From CAHJWH01 sp965198905 (GTDB lineage: Bacteria > Pseudomonadota > Alphaproteobacteria > Caulobacterales > Caulobacteraceae): a DNA stretch of 64,000 nt. The DNA is taken from the NCBI GenBank assembly GCA_965198905.1, contig OZ240678.1, forward strand, positions 1,178,001 to 1,242,000, in the 5' to 3' direction. The notes below the pieces were generated by a model. That model was not told the origin of the DNA, made no database searches, and saw only the letters and a program-made list of their open reading frames with translations. Position numbers and translations under genes: made by a program. Shown one piece after another: positions 26,648 through 34,424 of the stretch. Positions within the stretch are counted from its first letter, which is position 1, and the number at the start of each line of letters is the position of its first letter.

Positions 26648-27676
26648 TCACGCCTCCCCGAAGCGCGCGAAAAGCTCGCGCCACTGGGCCACCACCCGGG
26701 CGGGGGCGAATTCGCCGGCGACCCGCGCAGCGCCCGCCTCCGCCAAGCGACGGCTCAGGGCCGGGTCGGCCAGCAGGCGGCGGACGGAGGACGCGGTGGC
26801 CGGCGCGTCGTCGATGGGGACGAGCAGGGCGTCCTCCTCCGGCCGCACCAGAGCGCCAGGGCCGGCGCTCGCAGCGGTGATGAGGGGAATGTGGTGCGCC
26901 CAGGCCTGTATCACCGTATTGCCCAGCGGTTCGAAGCGGGAGGGAAACAGGCAGATGTCGGCGGCGCGGTAGAGGGCCGAGGCGTCGAGCCGCCACCCCA
27001 GGAACCGCACCCGATCCGCTACGCCCAGCCGTCTGGCCAGCGCCTTCAGCTCTCCCTCGGCCTCTCCCGCCCCGGCGACCCACATGAAGCAACCCGGCAG
27101 TTCGCTCAGCGCGCGCAGGCTGATGTCGTGCGCCTTGTCGCTGTGCAGGCGGCCCATGCAGAGCAGCAGCGGCGCATCGTGCGGCGTGTCGAAGCTCGCG
27201 CGATCGAGCGGCGCGTCGGCCTTGGGGACGGCGAAATTGGGGATGTAGGCGACCCGCTCGGCCGGCCAACCCTCAGCTATGATGTAGTCGACGATGTCGC
27301 GCGTGTTGCCGACCAGGAAGTCCGCGCCGCGATAGTATTTCAGGTCGTAATAGCCCCCCAGCCGTCCGATCCGGGACCAGGGGCCGGAGCGTGGCACGAC
27401 CCGCCCGGCGCGGTTCATCCATTGGACCAGCACCCGCGCGCCGAGCGCCTGGGCCAGCCTGCGGATGCGCGGACCAGTGGAAAAATCGAACGGCGGGTTG
27501 AAGGGAAGCACATAGGCCGGCACGTCCATGGCTGCGAGCGCGCGCTCCCGGTCCGGATTGGCGTGGATGGCCGCGGCCTGGGGCGAGCCGTCGCTCTGAA
27601 GCGCCTCCAGCAGGTCCAGGAAAAAGGTCTCCGCCCCGCCGTGGCGGGGCGACCCCAGCAGGTGAAGGACCGTCAT
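26648..27676 (-). CDS. GT4-family glycosyltransferase
   Basis: 342 residues with the GT-B fold. The N-terminal part has VLHLLGSPRHGGAETFFLDL (glycine-rich acceptor-side loop). The C-terminal domain holds LLCMGRLHSDKAHDISLRAL, GAGEAEGELKALARRLGVAD and CLFPSRFEPLGNTVIQAWAH, the sugar-nucleotide site with the E-x7-E pattern. There is no TM segment, so it works on the cytosolic face of the membrane. Acceptor unknown. It forms a two-gene unit with the downstream asparagine-synthase paralog. Confidence 0.88.
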   Translation of the reverse strand: MTVLHLLGSPRHGGAETFFLDLLEALQSDGSPQAAAIHANPDRERALAAMDVPAYVLPFNPPFDFSTGPRIRRLAQALGARVLVQWMNRAGRVVPRSGPWSRIGRLGGYYDLKYYRGADFLVGNTRDIVDYIIAEGWPAERVAYIPNFAVPKADAPLDRASFDTPHDAPLLLCMGRLHSDKAHDISLRALSELPGCFMWVAGAGEAEGELKALARRLGVADRVRFLGWRLDASALYRAADICLFPSRFEPLGNTVIQAWAHHIPLITAASAGPGALVRPEEDALLVPIDDAPATASSVRRLLADPALSRRLAEAGAARVAGEFAPARVVAQWRELFARFGEA

Positions 27677-27824
27677 CGCGTCGTCTTATCCGTCCGCCGC
27701 ATCGAGCTGAAGCCCGAGTTCTTCGGTGCGGCCGGTGCAGAGGGTGCGCCAGCAGGCTTGAGGCGGCCTGAGGCTTTGCGTATATCCGCCCCTCGCTCCA
27801 GCCGGACACGTTCGCGCGGATCGA

Positions 27825-27901
27825 GGCTGGGTAGCTCAGATGGTTAGAGCGGAGGATTCATAACCCTCAGGTCGGCGGTTCGATCCCGCCTCCAGCCACC
27901 A
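27825..27901 (+). tRNA. tRNA-Met (anticodon CAT), elongator type
   Basis: 77 bases with encoded CCA. The acceptor GGCTGGG pairs with CCAGCC plus a terminal G-T pair, followed by discriminator A and CCA. D-arm GCTCAGATGGTTAGAGC is standard. The anticodon loop reads TTCATAA with anticodon CAT. The T-arm is GGCGGTTCGATCCCGCC. The acceptor and D-arm resemble elongator tRNA-Met more than initiator tRNA, which has a C-A mismatch at position 1-72. The base pair next to the anticodon loop (31-39) is A-C. tRNA-Ile2 (lysidine) shares this anticodon and is not strictly excluded. Confidence 0.9.
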
Positions 27902-28095
27902 GGCTTGGCCATGCCGCTCCATGACGTCTGGTGTCTCGCCAAGGGCGAAAGCGCGCAGGTGAGGCGGAACTCTTCGCCAAGTTGAAAAATTTAACGAATA
28001 GTGAATTTTCGCTACCTCACCGCGTATCGTGCGTGGTTCGTGATGAGGAGGCGCTGTTGACGCCCTCCTCCGGAAGACGCGACAAGGAGCAGCCG

Positions 28096-28839
28096 ATGGA
28101 CTCTCCCGCAGCGATCGCCCTCTTCGACCGGCTGACGGCGCGACAGCGTGAGTGCCTGAAGCTCGCCGCGCAGCATTGGACGTCCAAGCAGATCGGCCGC
28201 CAACTGCAGATCGCGCCCAAGACGGTGGACCGCCATATCGAGGAGGCCGTCCACAGGTTCGGCGTCACCGACCGCGCTGCGGCCGTGCGGCTGCTGCTGG
28301 AGGCGGGGCTTGCTCGCGAGCTGAAAAACCAACCGGATCAAGACACTGGGGATGCTGGGGATAAACCCCATGGGGAACTCGCCCCCGTTTTGGAGGCGGT
28401 GTTTTCAGGCGATGGATCGGGCCGTAGAGGCGAGAGTATCCATGGCCAAACCGTTGCTGATGTTCACTTGGACCGACGTACGGGAAGCCCTGGAGACCCT
28501 GGCCGAAACCTCGCAGCAGAGGAGAGCGGTGTGCTTGTTGCTGGAGCGGCTGAAGCAGGACTCGGAGCATTTACAGCCCGACGAGCTCCTGGTGGAGATC
28601 ATCAGTACGGCGCTTCTCCTTGGGGCGTCGTCCCAATCCGCGGATGGGCTCCCGAGCCTGTCCGACGGCTAGCCTGGGTGCTGGTCATCGCCGCGGGTCT
28701 CGCCTTGGTCGCCGGCGCCTTGATCGGCTCCTTCGACATGATGAGCGCCCTTCATCGCCTCCGACACAGTCCCGTCGCCCAAGTTACTGCGGGTCCTCCC
28801 GACCCCCAGCGCCCCACGGCTTTTCAGCTCGGCGCCTAG
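28096..28839 (+). CDS. LuxR-type HTH regulator with C-terminal membrane anchor
   Basis: 247 residues from ATG 28096, preceded by AAGGAG. Residues about 8-68 are a LuxR HTH (LTARQRECLKLAAQHWTSKQ, IGRQLQIAPKTVDRHIEEAV). Residues about 192-212 form one transmembrane helix (RLAWVLVIAAGLALVAGALI). A similar HTH-linker-TM design occurs in other alphaproteobacteria, where its signal is unknown. The linker (about residues 85-185) has abnormal codon use, with GC at third positions of only about 42% in the segment 28441-28671, while another frame there is 83%; see the overlapping frame. The AT-rich block at 27985-28015 may be its promoter. Confidence 0.7.
   Translation: MDSPAAIALFDRLTARQRECLKLAAQHWTSKQIGRQLQIAPKTVDRHIEEAVHRFGVTDRAAAVRLLLEAGLARELKNQPDQDTGDAGDKPHGELAPVLEAVFSGDGSGRRGESIHGQTVADVHLDRRTGSPGDPGRNLAAEESGVLVAGAAEAGLGAFTARRAPGGDHQYGASPWGVVPIRGWAPEPVRRLAWVLVIAAGLALVAGALIGSFDMMSALHRLRHSPVAQVTAGPPDPQRPTAFQLGA
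28442..28672 (+). CDS. Overlapping 76-residue frame inside the luxR-type gene (candidate gene)
   Basis: An alternative plus-strand frame within the regulator's linker. From ATG 28442 it encodes MAKPLLMFTWTDVREALETL, then AETSQQRRAVCLLLERLKQD and LQPDELLVEIISTALLLGAS; a longer version starts at 28352. It is predicted largely helical. Counting codons, 64 of 77 end in G or C, against 32 of 77 for the regulator frame over the same bases. In this high-GC genome that pattern marks the real coding frame. It may be an overprinted gene, or a remnant of compensating frameshifts in the regulator. AGAGGCGAG lies about 10 bases before the ATG. Confidence 0.4.
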   Translation: MAKPLLMFTWTDVREALETLAETSQQRRAVCLLLERLKQDSEHLQPDELLVEIISTALLLGASSQSADGLPSLSDG

Positions 28840-28843
28840 AAGG

Positions 28844-29191
28844 ATGACAGCCTTGGATCGCAACGAAGCGGCCACACGCGTGGCCGAAGCCTTGATCAGC
28901 ACCGAGCAGGCGCTCGACGATGCGTTCGGGCAGATGGCGGCGCTGCTCGGCGTCGTCACCCGGACCCGCCAGGATGCGAACTGGTCCATCATAGTCGGCC
29001 AGGACGCGGTGAACGAACTCGCCGCAGCCCTGCCGGAGATGACCGTCGTGCGCGACCGCGTGATTGCAGCCCACCGCCGGCTGGACCGCTGGCAGAAGCG
29101 GATGGGACTGGCAGCCGAGATGCAAGGCGGCACCGACAAGCCGAACGAAAGCATCACGCCGATGGAAACTCCCATCCGCCGCGTCGCCTGA
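28844..29191 (+). CDS. Conserved hypothetical protein downstream of the luxR-type gene
   Basis: 115 residues. Starts at ATG 28844 directly after the AGAAGG, or at TTG 28853 which has that Shine-Dalgarno at an ideal 8-base distance. Mostly helical and acidic: EAATRVAEALISTEQALDDA followed by FGQMAALLGVVTRTRQDANW. No TM segment and no catalytic motif. Recalled from other alphaproteobacteria: similar short proteins accompany membrane-anchored LuxR regulators, so it may be part of the same system. It follows the regulator by 4 bases, implying one transcript. Confidence 0.65.
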   Translation: MTALDRNEAATRVAEALISTEQALDDAFGQMAALLGVVTRTRQDANWSIIVGQDAVNELAAALPEMTVVRDRVIAAHRRLDRWQKRMGLAAEMQGGTDKPNESITPMETPIRRVA

Positions 29192-29243
29192 TAGCTGCAA
29201 AAGGTCCCGAGGGAGGCCGGCGCAGCCGGCCTCTCTCTTGCAG

Positions 29244-29678
29244 ATGTTCCACACCTTCCTCTCCCAGACCACGACGCTGATCATGGCGGTCGTCTGCGCG
29301 CTGGCGATCCTGGGGTCCCGCTGGCCCGAACGGGCGACGGGCCTTGCCTACGCGCTCAATTGGATCGGCTCGGCGGTGGGAGAGGATCGACGGCCCTGGC
29401 ACCACGGCCAGCCGGTGATCCTGAGCCTGGACGTAGCCTTCCTGGTCTTCATCGTCCTGCTGACCGTGAGTTGCCGCCGCATGTGGCTGCTGTGGATGTC
29501 AGCCTGTTCTCTGCTGGTGGTGCTCACCCACTTTACCATGCTCCTGGATACCAGCTTCAGGCAGTGGGAGTACCAGACCGCCTACTATATCTGGAGCCTG
29601 GGCTCGCTATGCGCCTTTGCGGTCGGGGTGATGGTGGAAGGCCGCAAGCCCGTCCAGTGGCTGATCCGCACGACCTAG
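29244..29678 (+). CDS. Four-TM membrane protein of the luxR-type unit
   Basis: 144 residues from ATG 29244. Hydrophobic segments lie at about residues 8-25, 55-78, 82-102 and 112-132 (TTTLIMAVVCALAILG, VILSLDVAFLVFIVLLTVSC, MWLLWMSACSLLVVLTHFTM, IWSLGSLCAFAVGVMVEG). The loop NWIGSAVGEDRRPWHHGQPV lies between the first two. No known transporter or enzyme motif. Placed 52 bases after the 115-residue protein on the same strand, so it probably belongs to the same unit. It overlaps the 3' end of the convergent carboxypeptidase by 4 bases. Confidence 0.65.
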   Translation: MFHTFLSQTTTLIMAVVCALAILGSRWPERATGLAYALNWIGSAVGEDRRPWHHGQPVILSLDVAFLVFIVLLTVSCRRMWLLWMSACSLLVVLTHFTMLLDTSFRQWEYQTAYYIWSLGSLCAFAVGVMVEGRKPVQWLIRTT

Positions 29679-30514
29679 GGCTCAGCGCCCGTCCACTCCC
29701 AGTGCCAAGGCTCGAACGCGTAGTTGACGAAGCCGTAGCGGGCGGCGTTGGCCAGGAGCCAGCGGTAGGCGAGGCCGCGCGCCATGGCCAGTCGGTTGGC
29801 GTCCGCTGAGCTGTCCACGGCGAATCCCGGGGCGGTGTCCAGCACCAGGTCGAACGCCAGGCCGGTGCGGTGGGCGGAGCAGGCGGCGCGGACCACGCCC
29901 CGGCAGTTCGCTTCCCGAGCGCAGCGTGCGGCGTCGCGTTCGGGGCTGCGGTAGGCCGAGAACACCTGCAGCAGCTCGGGGCTCGCGCGCAGGTCCGGCT
30001 CCGCCCGCCGCGCCGCCGCCGCCATCCGTCTATAGGCGGCCAAGGCCCCGGCGCGCGCCTGCAGCGGCCGGGCGCCATAGCTGTCGGACGCATCCAGCTC
30101 GACGAGCCGACGGTCCGGCGGGGCGGCGGGGCAGACGCCGCGGGACCTCAGCGCCACGAAAGGCCGCGCCGACTGCCACGCCCGCTTCATCGCCTGCAGG
30201 GTCGACACGTCCACCTCGCCGCTGTCGCCAAGTCCTCGCCGTCGCCGCCAGTGCGCCACCGCCGCCGAAAAGCCTGCCGACTGAGCTGTTTCTCCCGCCC
30301 CGATCGTCTGCGCGATCTTCGGCGCGTAGATGGCCCAGCCCCGCTCTGTGCGCCCGAACAGATCGATCGGCAGGGTGTAGACGCTGACGGAGTTCCGGGC
30401 CGCAGCCCGCATGTCGGCGGGTCTGGGCCCGGTGGCGCACCCTTGAATGCAGAGCGCGGCGGAACCGAACAGCCACAGCCACGGTTCCAGTCGCCGCCTG
30501 TTTCCGGAGCCCAC
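29675..30514 (-). CDS. VanY-type D-alanyl-D-alanine carboxypeptidase (M15), lipoprotein
   Basis: 279 residues from GTG at 30514, chosen because it yields a signal peptide RRRLEPWLWLFGSAALCIQ with a lipobox-like cysteine at about residue 26. The C-terminal M15B domain has the zinc-ligand pattern SAHRTGLAFDLVLD (His-x6-Asp) and the final His in EPWHWEW. It trims D-Ala from peptidoglycan stem peptides in the periplasm. The N-terminal ~110 residues include a region WAIYAPKIAQTIGA that has no clear match. Its start is 1 base from that of the ene-reductase, an unusual divergent abutment; the true start may be further in. Confidence 0.82.
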   Translation of the reverse strand: MGSGNRRRLEPWLWLFGSAALCIQGCATGPRPADMRAAARNSVSVYTLPIDLFGRTERGWAIYAPKIAQTIGAGETAQSAGFSAAVAHWRRRRGLGDSGEVDVSTLQAMKRAWQSARPFVALRSRGVCPAAPPDRRLVELDASDSYGARPLQARAGALAAYRRMAAAARRAEPDLRASPELLQVFSAYRSPERDAARCAREANCRGVVRAACSAHRTGLAFDLVLDTAPGFAVDSSADANRLAMARGLAYRWLLANAARYGFVNYAFEPWHWEWTGAEP

Positions 30515-30515
30515 G

Positions 30516-31622
30516 ATGCCTGATCTTTCCACCACCGACCTGTTCGACCCCGTCAAGCTTGGAGCGCTGGAGCTGGCCAACCGCATCGTCATGGCCCCCC
30601 TGACCCGCTCGCGTACCGAGGGTGACGCCGGCGTGCCGGGTCCGATGAACGCGCAGTACTACGCGCAGCGGGCTTCGGCCGGGCTGATCATCAGCGAAGC
30701 CACCAACATCTCGCCCCAGGGGCGCGGCTACGCCTACACCCCGGGCATCTACAATGACGCGCAGGTGGAGGGCTGGCGCGGGGTCACCCGGGCGGTCCAC
30801 GACGCGGGCGGCCGCATCTTCTGCCAGCTTTGGCACGTGGGACGCATCTCCCACCCTTCGATGCAACCTGGCGACGCCCTTCCGGTGGCGCCCTCGGCGG
30901 TGAAGCCGGAAGGTCAGGCCTTCACCAACACCGGCTTCCAACCCCTGGTCACGCCGCGGGCCCTCGATCTGGAGGAGATTCCGAGCGTGGTCGACCAGTA
31001 CCGTCACGCCACCGACTGCGCCCGTGACGCAGGGTTCGACGGCGTGGAGATCCACGCCGCCAACGGTTACCTCATCGACCAATTCCTCAGGGACAAGACC
31101 AACAGGCGCAACGACGCCTATGGCGGGACCATCAAGAACCGCACCCGCTTTCTGGCCGAAGTCGTGGAGACGGTGACCCGAACCTGGGCTTCCGACCATG
31201 TCGGCATCCGTTTCTCGCCCTTGAGCCCCGCCAACGACATCGCCGACAGCGATCCGCGCCCGGTGTTCGAGGCGGCGGTGGAGGTGATCAACCGCTTCGG
31301 ACTCGTCTACATGCACGTGGTGGAGGGGGCGACCCAAGGACCTCGCGAAGTGCCGGGCGGCTTTGACCTGCAGCTGCTTCGCAAGGCGTTCGAGGGGATG
31401 TACATGGCCAACAACGGCTACGACCTGGATATGGCCATGCGCGCCCGGGCCGAGGGCGCCGCGGACCTGATCGCCTTCGGTCGCCCCTTCATCGCCAGTC
31501 CCGACTTGGTGGAGCGCTTCAAGACGGGCGCCGCCTTGGCGGAGGCCGACAAGGAAACCTTCTACGGCGGGGACGCTCACGGCTACACCGACTATCCCTC
31601 GATGGAGCAGAAGACGCCCTGA
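30516..31622 (+). CDS. Old yellow enzyme-type ene-reductase (NADH:flavin oxidoreductase)
   Basis: 368 residues from ATG 30516. FMN-dependent TIM barrel of the OYE/NemA class: LFDPVKLGALELANRIVMAP at the start, CQLWHVGRISHPSM (with Trp and His of the active-site entry), GFDGVEIHAANGYLIDQFL with His and Asn that bind the substrate carbonyl (HAAN), and AFGRPFIASPDLVERF near the end. It reduces activated C=C bonds, nitro-esters or maleimides; the native substrate is unknown. It diverges from the VanY-type gene and is convergent with purK. Confidence 0.9.
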   Translation: MPDLSTTDLFDPVKLGALELANRIVMAPLTRSRTEGDAGVPGPMNAQYYAQRASAGLIISEATNISPQGRGYAYTPGIYNDAQVEGWRGVTRAVHDAGGRIFCQLWHVGRISHPSMQPGDALPVAPSAVKPEGQAFTNTGFQPLVTPRALDLEEIPSVVDQYRHATDCARDAGFDGVEIHAANGYLIDQFLRDKTNRRNDAYGGTIKNRTRFLAEVVETVTRTWASDHVGIRFSPLSPANDIADSDPRPVFEAAVEVINRFGLVYMHVVEGATQGPREVPGGFDLQLLRKAFEGMYMANNGYDLDMAMRARAEGAADLIAFGRPFIASPDLVERFKTGAALAEADKETFYGGDAHGYTDYPSMEQKTP

Positions 31623-31648
31623 TCGCGGTCGCCTGCAGGCGGTCTCGC

Positions 31649-32734
31649 TCAATCGGGACGGTGAGCCAAGGGGTAAAGTCGGGTCACGTGCCCCATCTTG
31701 CGGCCGGGCTCGATTTCGCGCTTGCCGTAAAGCCAGAGCCGCGCCGTCGGATTGGCCGCCAGGGCGCCCCAGTCTTCTGCCGCTTCGCCGAGCAGATTCT
31801 GCATTTCCGCCGCCGCCCACGGCTGGGTGGGGCCGAGGGGCCAGCCGGCGACGGCGCGCACGTGCTGTTCGAACTGGTCCACCTCGCAGGCGTCCAGCGT
31901 CCAGTGCCCGGAGTTATGCACCCGCGGCGCGAACTCGTTGACCTTCAGGCCCTCGGCCGTGTCGAACAGCTCGATCCCCGCCACGCCGACATAGTCGAGC
32001 CGCTCCAGGGCGGCCCGGGCGATCTCCAGCGCGCGGGCGCGGGTGGCGGCGTCGGTCTGGGCCGGGGCGAGGGAGCGGTGCAGGACGCCGTCCCTGTGGA
32101 TGTTCTCGGTCAGGGGATAGACCGCCATCTCGCCGTTCCAGCTGCGCGCGGCGATCACAGACAGCTCCCGGCGAAAGTTCACCCGGGCTTCGAGGATCGC
32201 CGGCGCCGCGCCGATGGCCTCGAACGCCGACGCCGCATCCGAGGCGCGCTCCACCCAGGCCTGTCCCTTGCCGTCATAGCCTTCCCGACGGGTCTTCAGC
32301 AGGGCCGGGGCGCCGAGCAGCATCAGCCCCGCCACGATGTCGTCCGGATGGTTCACGGGATGGAAGTCGGCGGTGGAAATGCCCTGGGCGCGGAAGAACC
32401 GCTTTTCCTCCAGCCGATCCTGGGCGGTGGCGAGCGCCAGCGGCCCCGGCGCCACCCAAGCCGAACGCGCCTGCAGCTGCCCCACGGCGCGCGCGGGCAC
32501 ATTCTCGAACTCGAAGGTCACCACCCCGCTCATCCTGGCGAGCTCCGCCAGGGCTTCGGCGTCCTCATAGTCCGCCACCAGGGTGCGGGCGGCCACCCGG
32601 CTCGCGGGGGCGTCGGGCTCGGGCGTCAAGATGACGGTGTCGAAGCCGAGCCGGGCGGCGGCGAGCGCCAGCATCCGCCCCAGCTGCCCGCCGCCGAGGA
32701 TTCCAAGGGTCGCGCCAGGGGCCAGGGGCGCCAT
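31649..32734 (-). CDS. purK: 5-(carboxyamino)imidazole ribonucleotide synthase
   Basis: 361 residues from ATG 32734 (a GTG just before it is possible). PurK turns AIR, ATP and bicarbonate into N5-CAIR in purine synthesis. ATP-grasp features: LGILGGGQLGRMLALAAARL (N-terminal Rossmann), LKTRREGYDGKGQAWV (glycine-rich ATP loop), and EFAPRVHNSGHWTLDAC (metal and substrate). It lies 14 bases downstream of purE in a purEK operon. Length and motifs are normal. Confidence 0.94.
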   Translation of the reverse strand: MAPLAPGATLGILGGGQLGRMLALAAARLGFDTVILTPEPDAPASRVAARTLVADYEDAEALAELARMSGVVTFEFENVPARAVGQLQARSAWVAPGPLALATAQDRLEEKRFFRAQGISTADFHPVNHPDDIVAGLMLLGAPALLKTRREGYDGKGQAWVERASDAASAFEAIGAAPAILEARVNFRRELSVIAARSWNGEMAVYPLTENIHRDGVLHRSLAPAQTDAATRARALEIARAALERLDYVGVAGIELFDTAEGLKVNEFAPRVHNSGHWTLDACEVDQFEQHVRAVAGWPLGPTQPWAAAEMQNLLGEAAEDWGALAANPTARLWLYGKREIEPGRKMGHVTRLYPLAHRPD

Positions 32735-32748
32735 CACCTGCGGCGTGT

Positions 32749-33303
32749 TCAGAGCCCCGGCGCCTTCACGTCGTCCTCGACCGTCTCCGGCACCGCATCG
32801 CTCAGCGCCACGCGATGCGCCGCGAGCCGGGCCGACAGAGCCGGATCGCTGAGCGCCAGAATCTGGGCGGCGAGCAGGCCGGCGTTCAGCGCGCCGGGCT
32901 TGCCGATGGCGACCGTCGCCACCGGAACGCCCCCCGGCATCTGCACGATGGACAGCAGGCTGTCCAAGCCGCTCAGCGCCTCTGAGCGCACCGGCACCCC
33001 GATCACCGGCAACTCGGTCATGGAGGCGGTCATCCCAGGCAGATGCGCCGCCCCGCCCGCCCCGGCGATCACCACCTTGAAGCCTTGCGCCTGCGCGGTC
33101 CTGGCGAAGGCGTACAGCCTCTCCGGCGTGCGGTGCGCGGAGATCACCTTGCAGGCGTAGGCCACGTCCAGCGCCCCCAGCGCCTCCGCAGCGTGGCGCA
33201 GCGTCGGCCAGTCGGAGCGGCTACCCATTATGATCGCCACCTGCGGCGCGCCCCGAGGGGCGTTGAGGACCTGCGGCCCGTCCGTCGCGTCCAAGTCCTG
33301 CAC
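32749..33303 (-). CDS. purE: N5-carboxyaminoimidazole ribonucleotide mutase
   Basis: 184 residues from GTG 33303 (MQDLDATDGPQVLNAPRGAP); an earlier open frame up to 33588 is antisense to the GGDEF gene. PurE rearranges N5-CAIR to CAIR. The conserved class-I motifs are VAIIMGSRSDWPTLRHAAEA, VISAHRTPERLY with the catalytic His, and AGAGGAAHLPGMTASMTELP. It is the first gene of purEK, and its start lies 85 bases from that of the GGDEF gene on the opposite strand. Confidence 0.93.
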   Translation of the reverse strand: MQDLDATDGPQVLNAPRGAPQVAIIMGSRSDWPTLRHAAEALGALDVAYACKVISAHRTPERLYAFARTAQAQGFKVVIAGAGGAAHLPGMTASMTELPVIGVPVRSEALSGLDSLLSIVQMPGGVPVATVAIGKPGALNAGLLAAQILALSDPALSARLAAHRVALSDAVPETVEDDVKAPGL

Positions 33304-33388
33304 CCACAAGGCGATGGCGAAGCGAGAGAGTATAGGGAGCCCGTTTGCGCCCGCAACCGATCGTAAGCTATGGCGAAACGATGAAGCG

Positions 33389-33997
33389 ATGGGCATGAGC
33401 GCGCGGACGGACGCCGCGGACGACGAGCTGCGCGCCGAACTCTCGCGCCTTCTCGTTGAACGGGACGCCGCCATCGCCGAAGCGGAAGGGCTGAAGCGAC
33501 GCCTGGCGGAGGTCGAGCGGTTGGCCGACCGCGACCCGCTCACCCCGGTCCTGAACCGCCGCGCCTTCATGCGTGAGTTGCAGCGCACGGCGGCCTTCTG
33601 CGCCCGCTACCGCGCCCCCGCCGCCCTGATCTACTTCGACCTCGATGACTTCAAGGCGGTAAACGACCGGCACGGCCACGCCGCAGGCGACGCGCTGCTG
33701 GAGGCCGTCGCGCGCGGGCTGCTCGACAATGTCCGCGAGTCCGACGTGGTGGCGCGGCTGGGCGGGGACGAGTTCGGCGTCTTGCTGGCCCAGGCCGAGG
33801 CTGAGGCGGCGGCGTCCAAGGCCCGATCCCTGGTGGCCGAGCTTGAGGCGCAGCCGGTAGGGTTCGAGGGCTCTTCGATCGCCGTGCGCCTGTCGGCGGG
33901 CGTGCGCGTCTACGACCCCGGTCTCACTCCCGCCCAATGGCTGGCCGAGGCGGACGCCGCCATGTTCTTGCGCAAGGGCGCCCGACGCCCCGCCTAA
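33389..33997 (+). CDS. GGDEF-domain diguanylate cyclase, I-site present
   Basis: 202 residues from ATG 33389 (or 33395). Residues about 8-45 form a charged coiled coil (DELRAELSRLLVERDAAIAE), and the GGDEF domain follows with DPLTPVLNRRAFMRELQRTA, YFDLDDFKAVNDRHGHAAGD and the active motif RLGGDEFGVLL. An RESD inhibitory I-site sits five residues before GGDEF, so c-di-GMP should inhibit it. No sensor domain is present, so control may come through dimerisation by the coiled coil. It is cytosolic and probably feeds the motility/surface switch. Overlaps the YdcH-like gene at the 3' end. Confidence 0.92.
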   Translation: MGMSARTDAADDELRAELSRLLVERDAAIAEAEGLKRRLAEVERLADRDPLTPVLNRRAFMRELQRTAAFCARYRAPAALIYFDLDDFKAVNDRHGHAAGDALLEAVARGLLDNVRESDVVARLGGDEFGVLLAQAEAEAAASKARSLVAELEAQPVGFEGSSIAVRLSAGVRVYDPGLTPAQWLAEADAAMFLRKGARRPA

Positions 33998-34248
33998 GCG
34001 ATGAGGTCGGGGGTCAGCTGATCCTCCAGTCGGACGATCTCGTCACGCAGGCGCAGCTTTTTCTTCTTCAGCCGGGCGATCTGGATCTGGTCGGGCCTGG
34101 GCTTGGCCTCCAGCGCCGCGACCGCCGCGTCCAGGTCTTGATGCTCCAGCTTGAAATTGGCGAGCCGGGCCCTCGCCAGAAGCTCGGTCACGCCCGTATC
34201 ATTGGCGGTGGGAGGCTCGAGACCCTGCATCGCGCCATCGTCGTTCAT
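33994..34248 (-). CDS. YdcH/DUF465-family small coiled-coil protein
   Basis: 84 residues: ELLARARLANFKLEHQDLDA, continuing IQIARLKKKKLRLRDEIVRL. The second half is the DUF465 core (LKKxKLxLKDEI), a short basic coiled coil. Function unknown; these proteins are small, abundant, and often come in pairs in alphaproteobacteria. An N-terminal extension of about 25 residues has no clear role. It overlaps the GGDEF gene by 4 bases at the 3' end and diverges from a second DUF465 gene at 34425. Confidence 0.85.
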   Translation of the reverse strand: MNDDGAMQGLEPPTANDTGVTELLARARLANFKLEHQDLDAAVAALEAKPRPDQIQIARLKKKKLRLRDEIVRLEDQLTPDLIA

Positions 34249-34424
34249 GCGTTCGAGCTCTGACCGGCGCCCGATCGTAAGGCGCGCCCAGCTGTTAGAT
34301 GTAGCAGACGTAAGGGGTCGGTAAAGCGAAGCGGGCGTCGGCGCTGTCTCACGCAGGCGTGACCTGACAGGAGACAGGCCGCGTGGCCTATTGAATCCGT
34401 CACAAAGCCACGGAGGCGTCGGAC

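Noticed and set aside
24919..26880. A 653-codon plus-strand frame opposite the asparagine synthase
   Set aside because: Shadow of asparagine-synthase paralog 2; translation is Arg/Gly/His-rich and the minus frame has all catalytic motifs.
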